Source of the DNA: Sphingobium sp. DEHP117
GTDB lineage: Bacteria > Pseudomonadota > Alphaproteobacteria > Sphingomonadales > Sphingomonadaceae
DNA length: 64,000 bases
Reading direction: 5' to 3'
Assembly (NCBI RefSeq): GCF_030867385.1
Contig: NZ_JAPFBJ010000001.1
Span: 1,178,001 to 1,242,000 of the forward strand
Position 1 is the first letter of the stretch; each line of letters starts with the position of its first letter. Made by a program: the position numbers and the translations under genes. The notes beneath the pieces are model-generated. The model did no database searches. It was not told the origin of the DNA and saw only the letters and a program-made list of their open reading frames with translations. Below, one piece after another: positions 36,770-47,053 of this stretch.

Positions 36770-38844
36770 GATACTGTTATCGCCCAGGTTACCGCGGCGG
36801 CGAGGCCAAGCAGCATCACCAGCGCATAGGTGTAGAGATAGCCGGACTGGAGCCTGCGCGTGACGCGCCCGCCCGCGACGACCAGCGCAGCCATGCCGTT
36901 GGGGCCGAAGCGGTCAATGGTCCCCTCGTCGCCCCGCTTCCAGAAAAAGCGACCGATGGCGAAGGCGGGCTTTACGAACAGCATGTCGTAAAGCTCGTCA
37001 AAGTACCATTTGTTGAGCAGGAAGTCGTAGAGCACATGGAAGTGCGCCGTGAACTTGGCGGGCCAATCCGTGTTGCGGAGATAGGCAAGGTAGGCGATGA
37101 CAAGCCCGGTGGCCATCACCGCGAACGGCGACCACTTCACCCACAGCGGTACCTCATGGCTCGCGTGCATCAGATGCGCGTCGAACGCGAGGGTCGATGG
37201 CGCCCAGAACTCCGCACCGCCTTCGGCATCGATGAAGGCATGATGGAAGACATAGCCGGCAGCGACAGCGCCGATCGACAGGACGATCAGCGGGATCAGC
37301 ATGACAAGCGGGCTCTCGTGTGGATGATAACCCGCCGTGCCGATCACCGGCGCGGAGACATGCGCGTGGCTGGGGCTGTCATGATGCCCTGAGTCTTCCT
37401 CGTCCGGATGGTCATGGTGGTCGCCATGGCCGTGCGCGTCATGAACCGCGTGCTGGATATGTTCGCTGCCCGCCCAGCGCGCCTTGCCGAAGAAGGTGAG
37501 GAACACGAGCCGCCAGCTGTAGAAGCTGGTGAGCAGCGCGGCGGTGACGCCGATGAGGAATGCGAAGGTTCCGGGGCCGCCTGCTGCGTAGGCGCTTTCG
37601 ATGATCGAGTCCTTCGAGAAGAAGCCCGCAAAACCGAACAGGGTGCCGGGGATGCCGACGCCGGTGATTGCCAGCGTTCCGGCCGTCATCGCCCAGAAGG
37701 TGATCGGGATTTCCTTACGCAGCGCGCCATAATAGCGCATGTCCTGCTCGTGGTGCATGGCGTGGATCACGCTGCCCGCGCCGAGGAACAGCAGCGCCTT
37801 GAAGAAGGCGTGGGTGAAGAGGTGGAACATCGCCGCGCCATAAGCCCCCACGCCCGCAGCGAAGAACATGTAGCCCAGCTGCGAACAGGTGGAATAGGCG
37901 ATCACGCGCTTGATGTCGTTCTGCGTGGTGCCAACCGTAGCCGCGAACAGGCAGGTCGCCGCGCCTACATAGGTCACCACGGCCAGCGCCGTCTCGCTGG
38001 TCTCGAACATCGGCGAGAGGCGGCAGACCATGAACACGCCCGCAGTCACCATCGTCGCCGCATGGATCAGCGCGGAAACCGGCGTCGGGCCTTCCATCGC
38101 GTCCGGCAACCAGGTGTGCAGGCCGAGCTGCGCCGACTTGCCGCATGCGCCGATGAACAACAGCAGGCACAGCACCGTCATCGTATCGAAGCGATAGCCC
38201 AGAAAACCGATGGTGCTGCCTGCCATGCCCGGCGCGGCGGCGAGGATATCCGGGATCGAGATCGTATCGAACACCAGATAGGTGCCGAAGATGCCGAGCA
38301 TGAAGCCAAGGTCACCCACGCGGTTGACGACGAAGGCCTTGATCGCGGCGGCCGAGGCCGAAGGCTTGCGGAACCAGAAGCCGATGAGGAGGTAGGACGC
38401 CAAGCCCACCCCTTCCCAGCCGAAGAACATCTGCAGCAGGTTGTTCGCCGTCACCAGCATCAACATCGCGAAGGTGAAGAGCGAGAGGTAAGCGAAAAAG
38501 CGCGGCTGATCCGGCTCTTCCTCCATATAGCCCCAGCTGTAGAGGTGGACGAGCGCGGACACGCTCGTCACCACCACCAGCATCACGGCGGTGAGCGCGT
38601 CAACGCGCAGCTCCCATGCCGCCTCGAAGCTGCCAGAGGACAGCCAGTGCAGCACCGGCACGACCATTGGCCCGGCATCACCCGCGACGTAGCTTAGGAA
38701 AATCGGCCAGGAGAGCGCGCACGAGACGAACAGCGCACCCGTCGTGACGAGCTTCGCGGGGAGCTTGCCCAGCGCCTTGTTACCCAGCCCCGCAATGATC
38801 GCGGCGAGCAGGGGGAGGAAAACGATAAGCTGGATTGATGTCAT
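36766..38844 (-). CDS. nuoL: NADH-quinone oxidoreductase subunit L
   Basis: A 692-residue subunit with the largest antiporter-like domain and the long lateral helix of complex I. It has [49 protein letters not shown] and [16 protein letters not shown]. Between helices a His/Asp-rich stretch (residues about 465-500: [20 protein letters not shown]) looks like a metal-binding or disordered insertion. It is preceded by a palindromic repeat in the nuoK-nuoL gap. Confidence 0.96.
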   Translation of the reverse strand: MTSIQLIVFLPLLAAIIAGLGNKALGKLPAKLVTTGALFVSCALSWPIFLSYVAGDAGPMVVPVLHWLSSGSFEAAWELRVDALTAVMLVVVTSVSALVHLYSWGYMEEEPDQPRFFAYLSLFTFAMLMLVTANNLLQMFFGWEGVGLASYLLIGFWFRKPSASAAAIKAFVVNRVGDLGFMLGIFGTYLVFDTISIPDILAAAPGMAGSTIGFLGYRFDTMTVLCLLLFIGACGKSAQLGLHTWLPDAMEGPTPVSALIHAATMVTAGVFMVCRLSPMFETSETALAVVTYVGAATCLFAATVGTTQNDIKRVIAYSTCSQLGYMFFAAGVGAYGAAMFHLFTHAFFKALLFLGAGSVIHAMHHEQDMRYYGALRKEIPITFWAMTAGTLAITGVGIPGTLFGFAGFFSKDSIIESAYAAGGPGTFAFLIGVTAALLTSFYSWRLVFLTFFGKARWAGSEHIQHAVHDAHGHGDHHDHPDEEDSGHHDSPSHAHVSAPVIGTAGYHPHESPLVMLIPLIVLSIGAVAAGYVFHHAFIDAEGGAEFWAPSTLAFDAHLMHASHEVPLWVKWSPFAVMATGLVIAYLAYLRNTDWPAKFTAHFHVLYDFLLNKWYFDELYDMLFVKPAFAIGRFFWKRGDEGTIDRFGPNGMAALVVAGGRVTRRLQSGYLYTYALVMLLGLAAAVTWAITVS

Positions 38845-38869
38845 AGTTCCCCTCCGACCATGACATAAT

Positions 38870-38958
38870 CGTCATGCTGAACTAGTTTCAGCATCCACTC
38901 ATCCCCTTGGCCCCGCACTTCATGGCAAAATGGACCCTGAAACGAGTTCAGGGTGACG
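38870..38958. repeat. Palindromic repeat CGTCATGCTGAAC...GTTCAGGGTGACG (nuoK-nuoL gap)
   Basis: The left arm 38870-38896 (CGTCATGCTGAACTAGTTTC...) pairs imperfectly with the right arm 38932-38958 (...GAAACGAGTTCAGGGTGACG). The same unit occurs at 54341-54431, so it is a dispersed family. Inside an operon it would form an RNA hairpin that could set relative expression of flanking genes. Confidence 0.8.
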
Positions 38959-38974
38959 AACCTTTTCATCCCCA

Positions 38975-39280
38975 TCACCCCTTCATCCGGTTGGCGTCGT
39001 CTACGGCAATAGTGCCGCGCGAGCGGAAATAGATAACGAGGATGGCAAGGCCGATCGCGGCCTCACCCGCCGCCACGGTCAGCACGAACATGCTGAAGAT
39101 CTGGCCGACGAGATCCCCCAGATAGGCCGAGAACGCGACGAGGTTTAGGTTTACGGAGAGCAGGATCAGCTCGATCGCCATCAGGATGATGATGATGTTC
39201 TTGCGGTTGATGAAGATGCCGAGGACGCCCATCACGAACAGGATGGCGGAGACAACCAGATAATGTTGCAGGCCGATCAT
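38975..39280 (-). CDS. nuoK: NADH-quinone oxidoreductase subunit K
   Basis: A 101-residue three-helix membrane subunit, [19 protein letters not shown] onward, with the conserved membrane glutamates in [15 protein letters not shown] and [16 protein letters not shown] 39280 is chosen over the 18-base longer frame because the family starts here. Confidence 0.95.
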   Translation of the reverse strand: MIGLQHYLVVSAILFVMGVLGIFINRKNIIIILMAIELILLSVNLNLVAFSAYLGDLVGQIFSMFVLTVAAGEAAIGLAILVIYFRSRGTIAVDDANRMKG

Positions 39281-39300
39281 GCGGCTTCTCCTCCACAAAC

Positions 39301-39400
39301 CGTTCGGTTCGAGCTGCCGTCGAGCGAAGTCGAGACGGCTGTCGAGAACATTTCTCGACTTCGGTTCTCGACAAGCTCGAACCTGCGCTCGAAACGAACG
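39301..39400. repeat. Palindromic repeat CGTTCG...CGAACG (nuoJ-nuoK gap)
   Basis: A roughly 100-base imperfect palindrome beginning CGTTCGGTTCGAGC and ending CTCGAAACGAACG, with internal TCGAGAA/TTCTCGA pairs around 39342-39358. The composition and ends resemble TCGA-rich repeats seen in other sphingomonads. It fills the gap between nuoJ and nuoK. Confidence 0.75.
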
Positions 39401-39422
39401 GGAGTGATTGTCAGGGCAGGTG

Positions 39423-40034
39423 TCACAGCTCTACCCCCTGCCCTACGGGCTGATTGACGTTGACCACGGCATCCTGCGGGCGGCGGCGGTTTTGCTTGTC
39501 TATATTCTGTGCGCGCACGCCGCTCCGCGCGCGGTGGGTCAGCACGATCGCCCCGATCATCGCGACCAGCAGGATGATGCCGGCGGCCTCGAACAGGAAG
39601 ATATAATCGGTGTAGAGCACCTGCCCGATCGCCTTGATGTTCGGCACATCGGCGGGCGTCGGCGCGGCGCGCTGGGAAAGCTGAAGCGGCCCGGCCTTCC
39701 ACACGCCAAGGCCGAGCAGGATTTCCGCCAGCAGCCCGAGCGCGATCAGCACGCCGAACGGCAGATAGCTGACGAACCCGGCGCGTAGCTCGGCAAAATC
39801 GATGTTGAGCATCATCACGACGAACAGGAACAGCACCGCAACCGCGCCGACATAGACGATGACGAGCAGCATCGCGATGAACTCCGCGCCGACGAGCACC
39901 ATCAGCCCGGCCGCGTTGAAGAAGGCGACGATCAGCCACAGCACGCTGTGCACCGGGTTGCGCGCGAAGATCGTCAGCGCACCGGCCGCGATCATCAGCG
40001 TCGCAAACAGATAAAAGGCGAAGACCTGTATCAC
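39423..40034 (-). CDS. nuoJ: NADH-quinone oxidoreductase subunit J
   Basis: A 203-residue five-helix membrane subunit, with [22 protein letters not shown] and the conserved [17 protein letters not shown]. The C-terminus after the last helix is a polar tail ([15 protein letters not shown]). It follows nuoI by 27 bases. Confidence 0.95.
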   Translation of the reverse strand: MIQVFAFYLFATLMIAAGALTIFARNPVHSVLWLIVAFFNAAGLMVLVGAEFIAMLLVIVYVGAVAVLFLFVVMMLNIDFAELRAGFVSYLPFGVLIALGLLAEILLGLGVWKAGPLQLSQRAAPTPADVPNIKAIGQVLYTDYIFLFEAAGIILLVAMIGAIVLTHRARSGVRAQNIDKQNRRRPQDAVVNVNQPVGQGVEL

Positions 40035-40061
40035 TGGATGTTCATCCCCCTGCGTCGCGCC

Positions 40062-40544
40062 TTAACGATAGGGCGCATCGGCGGCAAGGTTTGCCGCGAT
40101 TGCCCGCTCCCATTTGTCGCCATTTTCAAGCAGCTTCGCCTTGTCGTAGATCAGCTCCTCGCGCGTCTCTGTCGAGAACTCGAAATTCGGCCCCTCTACG
40201 ATAGCGTCTACCGGGCAGGCCTCCTGGCAGAAACCGCAATAGATGCACTTGGTCATGTCGATGTCGTAGCGCGTGGTGCGACGGCTGCCGTCCTCGCGCG
40301 GCTGGGCCTCGATCGTGATCGCCTGCGCCGGGCAGATCGCCTCGCACAGCTTGCACGCGATGCACCGCTCCTCGCCATTGGGATAGCGACGCAGCGCATG
40401 CTCGCCGCGGAAGCGGGGCGAGATCGGGTTCTTCTCGTAAGGGTAGTTGATCGTCGCCTTGGGCTTGAAAAAATATTTCAAGGTCAGCCAATGGGCCTTC
40501 ACGAACTCCCAGAGGGTGAAGGATTTGATGTAGTGGGCGATCAT
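40062..40544 (-). CDS. nuoI: NADH-quinone oxidoreductase subunit I
   Basis: A 160-residue peripheral subunit holding two [4Fe-4S] clusters (N6a and N6b), seen as [12 protein letters not shown] and [16 protein letters not shown]. Its ATG overlaps the stop of an unrelated secreted-protein gene (ATGA), which separates it from nuoH. Confidence 0.97.
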   Translation of the reverse strand: MIAHYIKSFTLWEFVKAHWLTLKYFFKPKATINYPYEKNPISPRFRGEHALRRYPNGEERCIACKLCEAICPAQAITIEAQPREDGSRRTTRYDIDMTKCIYCGFCQEACPVDAIVEGPNFEFSTETREELIYDKAKLLENGDKWERAIAANLAADAPYR

Positions 40545-41158
40545 TTGGTGGCTCCCATCACAACCGAACCGCGTGTAGTTTCATAAACATTGCACTTGGC
40601 TCGCATCGTATGATCCAAAGTTCCGCCCGGAATAACTTTCCAGTCACTGGCTTCAAAAGATGGTTCCAAATGCCCACTGCCTAACAGCCCAGCAACTCGA
40701 TGGAACCCAGAAACCACTCCAGCATATGGCAAGAGAATCGTCGCGTCCCGGCTCCGGGTATCCTTCCATTCGAGCATCATATAAACTGGGCGTCGGTCTA
40801 CTACCGTCACCTCCCCTTTCTCATCGAAAAGGCCGCGAGGATCCTGAATGACGTCAAAAGTCTGAGCAAATGGCCGTGTCAGAGGTTTGTCGTTCGGCGG
40901 GACCTGCCTGTTTTCCTCCGTGTTGACGACAAACATCAACGGAATGATGGGTTGGCTAGCTCCGTCAGGGGTATTCTCCATGAAAGCACAGCTTACATAA
41001 AACGCGTTACCTGCTTTCACTGGTCGCGGAGTTTCCTGTTTAATAGCGTCATACTCGGCTCCCGTTACCTCGTGAGGAGGAATGCTAAGCTGGGCGCTGC
41101 TGGCGTCAATCCAACACAAATAAGCAATAGCTATAGCCGAACTAATGCACCTTCTCAT
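40541..41158 (-). CDS. Unknown secreted protein embedded between nuoH and nuoI
   Basis: A 205-residue protein with a signal peptide ([22 protein letters not shown], cleavage likely before QLSIPP). It has three later cysteines or aromatic motifs ([24 protein letters not shown]) but no family I recognise. It overlaps nuoH by ATGA at its start and nuoI by ATGA at its end, so it is translated inside the operon. Base composition differs from the neighbours: 28 of 60 bases are G or C at 40561-40620, while nuo genes are far richer. This suggests acquisition from elsewhere. Confidence 0.7.
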   Translation of the reverse strand: MRRCISSAIAIAYLCWIDASSAQLSIPPHEVTGAEYDAIKQETPRPVKAGNAFYVSCAFMENTPDGASQPIIPLMFVVNTEENRQVPPNDKPLTRPFAQTFDVIQDPRGLFDEKGEVTVVDRRPVYMMLEWKDTRSRDATILLPYAGVVSGFHRVAGLLGSGHLEPSFEASDWKVIPGGTLDHTMRAKCNVYETTRGSVVMGATK

Positions 41159-42198
41159 CCCCCATACCTCGTCAGCATGAGGAAGCCGCTCACCAGGAAC
41201 ACGAACAGCAGTGAGGTCGGCAAAAACACCTTCCAGCCCAGCCGCATCAGCTGGTCATAGCGATAGCGCGGGACGGTCGCCTTGACCCAGGAAAAGACGA
41301 AGAAGAAGAACAGGATTTTTGCGAACAGCCAGATTATGCCCGGCACCATATAGAGCGGCGCCCAGTCGACCGGGGGCAGATAGCCGCCCCAGAACAGGAT
41401 CGCGTTCAGCGCACACATCAGGATGACGTTGGCATATTCGCCGAGCCAGTAGAGCGCGAACGCCATCGAGCTATATTCGGTCTGATAGCCCGCGACGAGC
41501 TCGCTTTCCGCCTCGGTCAGGTCGAACGGCGCCCGCGCGGTTTCTGCCATTGCGCTGATCAGGAACATCACCGCCATCGGAAACAGCAGCGGGTTGAAGC
41601 CGTTGCCGTTGAGGAAGCCGTAATAGCCCTTCTGGCTCTCGACTATCTGCGAGAGGTTGAAGCTGCCCGCCCACAGCACCACGCAGATGAGGATGAAGCC
41701 GATCGAGACTTCATAAGAAATCATCTGAGCCGAGGCGCGCATCGCACTGAAAAACGGATATTTCGAGTTCGATGCCCAGCCCGCGATCACGATGCCGTAA
41801 ACGCCGAGCGACGAGATCGCGAGGATATAGAGCAGCCCGACATTGATGTCTGCCAGCACCACGCCGACATCGAACGGCACCACCGCCCACGCCAGCAGCG
41901 CGACGGTGAAGGTGATGATCGGCGCAATGAGAAATAGCCCCTTGTTCGCCGCGCTCGGGATGATGGTTTCCTGCAGGAAGACCTTGAGGCCATCCGCGAA
42001 GGACTGGAGCAGACCGAACGGGCCGACGACATTCGGCCCGCGCCGCAGCGCCATCGCCGCCCAGATCTTGCGGTCGGCATAGATGATCATCGCCACGGCC
42101 AGCATGAGCGGCAGCGCGATCAGGAGAATGCCGATCACGGTCGAGAGCAGCCACGCGGCCTCGAACGGGATGCCATAGGATTGGAAAAAGGCGGTCAT
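41155..42198 (-). CDS. nuoH: NADH-quinone oxidoreductase subunit H
   Basis: A 347-residue membrane subunit at the quinone-binding junction of complex I. Characteristic parts are [57 protein letters not shown] and [18 protein letters not shown] pair of CCCCTCCCC hairpins lies between it and nuoG. Confidence 0.97.
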   Translation of the reverse strand: MTAFFQSYGIPFEAAWLLSTVIGILLIALPLMLAVAMIIYADRKIWAAMALRRGPNVVGPFGLLQSFADGLKVFLQETIIPSAANKGLFLIAPIITFTVALLAWAVVPFDVGVVLADINVGLLYILAISSLGVYGIVIAGWASNSKYPFFSAMRASAQMISYEVSIGFILICVVLWAGSFNLSQIVESQKGYYGFLNGNGFNPLLFPMAVMFLISAMAETARAPFDLTEAESELVAGYQTEYSSMAFALYWLGEYANVILMCALNAILFWGGYLPPVDWAPLYMVPGIIWLFAKILFFFFVFSWVKATVPRYRYDQLMRLGWKVFLPTSLLFVFLVSGFLMLTRYGG

Positions 42199-42216
42199 TG
42201 AAGCATCCCCTTAAAG

Positions 42217-42315
42217 CCCCTCCCCTTCAGGGGAGGGGTTGGGGTGGGGAAATGCCCCAAGCGCCTCGTTGCTGCGCAAGGCCCCACCCTCGGCCCCTCC
42301 CCTGAAGGGGAGGGG
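42217..42315. repeat. Paired CCCCTCCCC hairpins (nuoG-nuoH gap)
   Basis: Two 22-base hairpins, CCCCTCCCCTTCAGGGGAGGGG (given here by its ends CCCCTCCCC / GGGGAGGGG) at 42217-42238 and 42294-42315, are reverse complements of each other and so can also pair over the 55 bases between them. Confidence 0.8.
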
Positions 42316-42334
42316 TGAATATGCGCTACCCACC

Positions 42335-44341
42335 TCATTCCGCAGCCTCCGCGAAAGTCTCACCGTGCAGCAGCTCCGCCGAGCAGCGCTGCATCGTGGG
42401 CGAGGCGCGGCAGATGGCATTGGTGAGGTAGTAGTCCTTGATCGGCGAGCCGAATTCGCCGCTCGCGCCGGTGGGCAGTTTGGGAGCGGACCAGCCGTAG
42501 TTCACCAGCCCTTCGGTGGCGAGAGCCGGGACATCCGCGAACATCTTGGCGCGCAGATCGGCGAAGCTGTCGAACGGCAGGGTCTTGCCCATCACCTGGC
42601 TGAGAGCGCGCAGGATCGCCCAGTCTTCGCGGGCATCGCCGGGTGCGAACACCGCCTTGTCGCTGCGCTGGACACGGCCTTCGAGATTGACATAGGTGCC
42701 CGCCTTCTCGGCATAGGAAGCGCCGGGGAGGATCACGTCCGCCGCGTGCGCGCCCGCGTCGCCATGATGGCCGATATAGACCTTGAAGCTATCCGCGAAC
42801 TGGCCGTAGTCCACCTCGTCCGCGCCCAGCGAGAACAGCAGCTTGGGCTTGGCGGCGGCGATGGCTTTGATGCCGCCCTGGCTGGCGAAACCGAGCATCA
42901 GCCCGCCCATGCGCGCGGCGGCGAAGTGCAGTATGTTGTAGCCGTTCCAGCCTTCCTTCAGGAGGCCGAGCGTCTCGACCAGCGCGAGCGTGTCGCCATG
43001 TGCGCCGTCCTTGGCGAGGATACCACCGCCCGCGATCAGCATCGGCCGCTTCGCGTTCAGGAACGTGCCGATCACCGCCTTGGGCAGCTTGGCCAGCAGC
43101 GAGGCATCGTTGCCCAGCCACTCAACTTTATAGGTGAGATCGTGCTGCGGCCCGATGGCGTAGACCTTCGCCCCGCGCTTGATCGCCTTGCGCACCCGCG
43201 TGTTGATGAGCGGCGCTTCCCAGCGCAGGTTGGTGCCAACGAGCAGGATCGCGTCCGCCGTCTCGACCCCCGCGATGGTGCTGTTGAAATTGACGGCCGA
43301 GAGGCTCGACACATCATAGGCGAGGCCAGTCTGCCGCCCTTCGAGCATCGTGCCGCCCAGTGCGCGGACCAGCTCGCGGCCCGCATACATCGTCTCGCAA
43401 TCGAGCATGTCGCCCGCGACAGCGGCGACCGAGCCTTTATGCTTCACCGCCGCAATGGCCGCGAACGCCTCGTCCCAGCTGGCAGCGACGAGCTTGCCGC
43501 CTTTGCGGACATAAGGCTTGTCGAGGCGGGCGCGCACCAGCGCGTCAACATGATGCCGGGTTTTGTCCGACGCCCATTCCTCGTTCACGTCATCGTTGAC
43601 GCGCGGCAGCACGCGCAGCACCTGCCGCCCGCGACTGTCCAGGCGGATGTTGGTGCCGAGCGCGTCCATCACGTCTATCGCGAAGGTCTTTTTCAGCTCC
43701 CACGGACGCGCCTCGAACGCATAGGGCTTGGCGGTTAGCGCGCCGACCGGGCAGAGATCGACCACATTGCCCGAAAGCTCGCTCTTGACCGCATGCTCGA
43801 GATAGGTGGTGATCTGCATGTTCTCGCCGCGATAGATCGCGCCGATCTGGGGCACGCCCGCGACTTCTTCGGCAAAGCGGACGCAGCGCGTGCACTGGAT
43901 GCAGCGGGTCATCGCCGTCTTGACCAGCGGGCCCATATATTTCTCGGTCACGGCGCGCTTGTTTTCGGCAAAGCGGCTCGCGCCCTTGCCATAGGCGACG
44001 GACTGGTCCTGCAGGTCGCACTCGCCGCCCTGATCGCAGATCGGGCAATCCAAGGGGTGGTTGATGAGCAGGAACTCCATCACGCCCTCGCGCGCCTTCT
44101 TCACCATCTCGCTGTCTGTGCGGATGGTCTGCCCCTCGGCTGCCGGAAGCGCGCAGGAGGCCTGCGGCTTGGGCGGGCCGGGTGCGACCTCGACCAGGCA
44201 CATGCGGCAGTTGCCTGCGATCGACAGGCGCTCATGATAGCAGAAACGCGGGATTTCCTTGCCCGCCAGCTCGCACGCCTGAAGGACGGTGGCGCCCTGC
44301 GGGACCTCAATCTCTACGCCATCTACGGTGAGTTTAGGCAT
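42335..44341 (-). CDS. nuoG: NADH-quinone oxidoreductase subunit G
   Basis: A 668-residue iron-sulfur subunit of the peripheral arm. The N-terminal [2Fe-2S] ligands are in CYHERLSIAGNCRMCLVEV, the His/Cys ligands of the next cluster in HPLDCPICDQGGECDLQDQ and the [4Fe-4S] ligands in CIQCTRCVRFAEE. The remainder is the molybdopterin-oxidoreductase-like domain without cofactor. Its ATG overlaps the stop of a small embedded gene (TAATG). Confidence 0.97.
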   Translation of the reverse strand: MPKLTVDGVEIEVPQGATVLQACELAGKEIPRFCYHERLSIAGNCRMCLVEVAPGPPKPQASCALPAAEGQTIRTDSEMVKKAREGVMEFLLINHPLDCPICDQGGECDLQDQSVAYGKGASRFAENKRAVTEKYMGPLVKTAMTRCIQCTRCVRFAEEVAGVPQIGAIYRGENMQITTYLEHAVKSELSGNVVDLCPVGALTAKPYAFEARPWELKKTFAIDVMDALGTNIRLDSRGRQVLRVLPRVNDDVNEEWASDKTRHHVDALVRARLDKPYVRKGGKLVAASWDEAFAAIAAVKHKGSVAAVAGDMLDCETMYAGRELVRALGGTMLEGRQTGLAYDVSSLSAVNFNSTIAGVETADAILLVGTNLRWEAPLINTRVRKAIKRGAKVYAIGPQHDLTYKVEWLGNDASLLAKLPKAVIGTFLNAKRPMLIAGGGILAKDGAHGDTLALVETLGLLKEGWNGYNILHFAAARMGGLMLGFASQGGIKAIAAAKPKLLFSLGADEVDYGQFADSFKVYIGHHGDAGAHAADVILPGASYAEKAGTYVNLEGRVQRSDKAVFAPGDAREDWAILRALSQVMGKTLPFDSFADLRAKMFADVPALATEGLVNYGWSAPKLPTGASGEFGSPIKDYYLTNAICRASPTMQRCSAELLHGETFAEAAE

Positions 44342-44619
44342 TAGCGCACCACCTTGATATCATCGGACGCATAAAGCCCTTCGGCCTTTGGTTTGGTAGA
44401 TTTCATACGCACGAGATAACCGCCACTTTCGACATATTTGGCAACTTCATCCAAATCATGACATAGGATTTCAGCGTGTGTTTCGTTACCAGCGCCGGAT
44501 TTAGCTACCTTATAGGCTCCTGCCTTTTTGTAAGGCCGTAAAACGACTTGGCTAGTTTGCCCCTTACGTGAGCCGATATGCTTCACGGTGTGCTCCCGGT
44601 ATATGTCGCGGACAGTCAC
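44341..44619 (-). CDS. Small unknown protein embedded between nuoF and nuoG
   Basis: A 92-residue protein from GTG 44619, lysine-rich, with KHIGSRKGQTSQVVLRPYKKAGAYK and a C-terminal EVAKYVESGGYLVRMKSTKP. No membrane helix or signal peptide is evident and I recognise no family. Its stop overlaps the nuoG start (TAATG). It is markedly AT-rich: 25 of 60 bases are G or C at 44401-44460. A palindromic repeat lies between it and nuoF. Transfer into the operon is likely. Confidence 0.6.
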   Translation of the reverse strand: MTVRDIYREHTVKHIGSRKGQTSQVVLRPYKKAGAYKVAKSGAGNETHAEILCHDLDEVAKYVESGGYLVRMKSTKPKAEGLYASDDIKVVR

Positions 44620-44641
44620 GCCGCCGCCTCCCGCACAACAT

Positions 44642-44745
44642 CGTCACCCCGGACTTGATCCGGGGTCCCGCTGCCTTTGATCCCGCACCATGCTGACGAA
44701 AAGCCGCAGAAGAAAAGCGGGACCCCGGCTTTCGCCGGGGTGACG
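44642..44745. repeat. Palindromic repeat CGTCACCCCGG...CCGGGGTGACG
   Basis: The arm 44642-44671 pairs with 44717-44745, with internal CCCCGG/CCGGGG stems. It lies between nuoF and the small embedded gene. A close relative is at 46949-47037. Confidence 0.85.
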
Positions 44746-44773
44746 GCGTATGGCGATGAGGGGGTGATGATTG

Positions 44774-46126
44774 TCACTCCGCCGCCTCCATCATCGGGCC
44801 TGAGCTGCCGCCACGCTCCATAATCCGCCGCTCGATTTCCGGGCGGAAGTGGCGGATAAGGCCTTGGATCGGCCAGGCTGCCGCATCGCCCAGTGCGCAG
44901 ATGGTGTGGCCTTCGACCTGCTTGGTCACCTGTTGCAGCATGTCGATTTCTTCGATCTCCGCTTCGCCGGTGCGCAGGCGCTCCATCACGCGCCACATCC
45001 AGCCGGTGCCCTCGCGGCAGGGGGTGCACTGGCCGCAGCTCTCATGCTTGTAGAAATAGGAAAGCCGCGAAATGGCGCGCACGATGTCCGTGCTCTTGTC
45101 CATCACGATCACCGCCGCCGTGCCGAGGCCGGAGCCGAGCCCGCGCAGGCCATCAAAATCCATCGGCGCGTCCATGATCTCTTTGGCCGGGACCAATGGC
45201 ACCGAGGAGCCGCCGGGGATGACAGCGAGCAGATTGTCCCACCCGCCGCGAATGCCGCCGCAGTGCCGGTCGATCAGCTCGCGGAAGGGGATCGACATGC
45301 TTTCCTCGACCACGCAGGGCTTGTTCACATGGCCGCTGATCTGGAACAGCTTGGTGCCCTTGTTGTTGTCCCGCCCGAAGCGCGAGAACCACGCCGCGCC
45401 GCGCCGGAGGATCGTCGGGCTGACCGCGATGCTCTCGACATTGTTGACCGTCGTCGGGCAGCCATAAAGCCCCGCGCCCGCCGGGAACGGGGGCTTGAGG
45501 CGCGGCTGGCCCTTCTTGCCCTCAAGGCTTTCGATCTGCGCGGTTTCCTCGCCGCAGATATAGGCCCCTGCCCCGCGATGGACGAACACATCAAAGTCAT
45601 AGCCGGAGCCGCAGGCGTTACGCCCAAGGAACCCCTTGGCATAGGCCTGCTCGACGGCGGCGAAGAGAACCTTCGCCTCGTAGATGAACTCGCCGCGAAT
45701 ATAGATGTAAGCGGCGCGCGCGCGCATCGCGAAGCCGGCGACCAGCGCGCCCTCGATCAGCTTGTGCGGATCGTGGCGGATGATCTCGCGGTCCTTGCAG
45801 CTGCCCGGCTCGGACTCGTCCGCGTTGATGACGAGGAAGCTCGGGCGGCCGTCCTTGCTTTCCTTGGGCATGAACGACCATTTCATGCCCGTGGGGAAGC
45901 CCGCGCCGCCGCGCCCGCGCAGGCCACTCGCCTTGATGATCTCGATGATGCCGTCCTGCCCGATTTCGAGCAGCTTCTTGGTGTTGTCCCAGTCACCGCG
46001 CTTTATCGCCGCGTCTATGCCCCAATCCTGAAAGCCATAGACGTTGGTGAAGATGCGATCCTTGTCCTCCAGCGGGCCGACGAACGGCGGCGGGGGCGGA
46101 GTGGCGGGTGCGGTGGCGTCAGTCAT
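44774..46126 (-). CDS. nuoF: NADH-quinone oxidoreductase subunit F
   Basis: The 450-residue subunit binds NADH and FMN and carries cluster N3. It shows the NADH-binding [20 protein letters not shown], the FMN region [16 protein letters not shown], and the cluster ligands [16 protein letters not shown] with a later [14 protein letters not shown] chose ATG 46126 ([10 protein letters not shown]) because GGAGG lies nine bases upstream; ATG 46132 is too close to it. The N-terminus has a short Ala/Pro-rich stretch. Confidence 0.96.
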   Translation of the reverse strand: MTDATAPATPPPPPFVGPLEDKDRIFTNVYGFQDWGIDAAIKRGDWDNTKKLLEIGQDGIIEIIKASGLRGRGGAGFPTGMKWSFMPKESKDGRPSFLVINADESEPGSCKDREIIRHDPHKLIEGALVAGFAMRARAAYIYIRGEFIYEAKVLFAAVEQAYAKGFLGRNACGSGYDFDVFVHRGAGAYICGEETAQIESLEGKKGQPRLKPPFPAGAGLYGCPTTVNNVESIAVSPTILRRGAAWFSRFGRDNNKGTKLFQISGHVNKPCVVEESMSIPFRELIDRHCGGIRGGWDNLLAVIPGGSSVPLVPAKEIMDAPMDFDGLRGLGSGLGTAAVIVMDKSTDIVRAISRLSYFYKHESCGQCTPCREGTGWMWRVMERLRTGEAEIEEIDMLQQVTKQVEGHTICALGDAAAWPIQGLIRHFRPEIERRIMERGGSSGPMMEAAE

Positions 46127-46147
46127 GGTCATACCCCTCCGATCCCT

Positions 46148-46254
46148 CTCCCTCAAGGGAGAGGGTTACGAAGCCTTGCGAGCGAAGCAAGCTAGGCGCA
46201 GTTGGGCGAGGGTGAGTCCCCTCACCCTGCCCTCTCCCCTGAGGGGAGAGGGTA
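46148..46254. repeat. CCCTCTCC-type hairpins between nuoE and nuoF
   Basis: CCCTCTCCCTCAAGGGAGAGGG lies near 46144-46165 (ends CCCTCTCCC / GGGAGAGGG), and a second CCCTCTCCCCTGAGGGGAGAGGG-like hairpin near 46231-46253. This is the same two-hairpin layout as at 42217-42315 with slightly different bases. Confidence 0.7.
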
Positions 46255-46270
46255 TGTTGGAGCATACCCA

Positions 46271-46936
46271 TCACCAGCCCCCCCGATAATCATGGTTTTC
46301 GCTGACCATTTCCTTGAGCGACGTCGGCCCGCCCTCGGGGCAGCTGGTCTGGCGCTCGATCTGCGGGCCGATCTTGGGCTGTTTGCCCGCCGCGAGATCG
46401 TCGAGGATCGCGGTCATCGTGTCGAAAGTCAGGTCTTCGTAATTGTCGTCGTTGATCTGGACCATCGGCGCGTTGGCGCAGGCGCCGAGGCACTCGACCT
46501 CATTCAGGGTGAACAGCCCATCGGCGGTGGTGCCGCCCTTGTGCAGCCCCTTCGCCTTGCACGCGGCGAACACGTCATCAGACCCGCGCAGCATGCACGG
46601 CGTCGTGCCGCAGACCTGCACATGATAGCGGCCGACCGGCGCGAGGTTATACATGGTGTAGAAGGTCGCGACCTCGTAGGCGCGCATATAGGGCATGTCG
46701 ATCTGAGCGGCGACATATTCGATCACCGGCACGGGGAGCCACCCTTGCGTGTTCGTCTCCGCGCCGACCTGCCGCTGGGCAAGGTCGAGCAGCGGCATGA
46801 TGGCAGAATGCTGCCGCCCGGCGGGATAGCGGGCGATAACCTTCTCGGCTTGGCTCGCGTTTTCGGGTGTCCACGCGAACCCGCCCCAGCGGGCGCGGAC
46901 CTCGGCTTCGTCGGGAATGGTTACAGCATCAGACAT
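46271..46936 (-). CDS. nuoE: NADH-quinone oxidoreductase subunit E
   Basis: A 221-residue subunit with the [2Fe-2S] cluster N1a, ligated by VCGTTPCMLRG and ECLGACANAPM. It has MRAYEVATFYTMYNLAPVG, typical of the family. ATG 46936 (MSDAVTIPDE) is preferred over the frame starting at 46954. The C-terminus is extended beyond E. coli NuoE, as is common in Alphaproteobacteria. Confidence 0.95.
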   Translation of the reverse strand: MSDAVTIPDEAEVRARWGGFAWTPENASQAEKVIARYPAGRQHSAIMPLLDLAQRQVGAETNTQGWLPVPVIEYVAAQIDMPYMRAYEVATFYTMYNLAPVGRYHVQVCGTTPCMLRGSDDVFAACKAKGLHKGGTTADGLFTLNEVECLGACANAPMVQINDDNYEDLTFDTMTAILDDLAAGKQPKIGPQIERQTSCPEGGPTSLKEMVSENHDYRGGW

Positions 46937-46948
46937 GCATACATCCTT

Positions 46949-47037
46949 CGTCATCCAGGGCTTGACCCGGGATCCCGCTCTTCTTTTGTCCCGCCGTCGA
47001 AGAAAAGCGGGACCCCGGCTCGGGGGCCGGGGTGACG
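46949..47037. repeat. Palindromic repeat CGTCATCCAGGG...CCGGGGTGACG
   Basis: The arm at 46949-46978 pairs imperfectly with 47007-47037, between nuoE and the NTF2-like gene. Related to the element at 44642-44745. Confidence 0.8.
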
Positions 47038-47053
47038 GAGCTGGAAGACTGCA

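Noticed and set aside
44616..45029. 137-residue frame ending with a TPAKAGVPLFF-like sequence
   Set aside because: It reads out of frame through the end of nuoF and then through the palindromic repeat, which often gives such peptide patterns.
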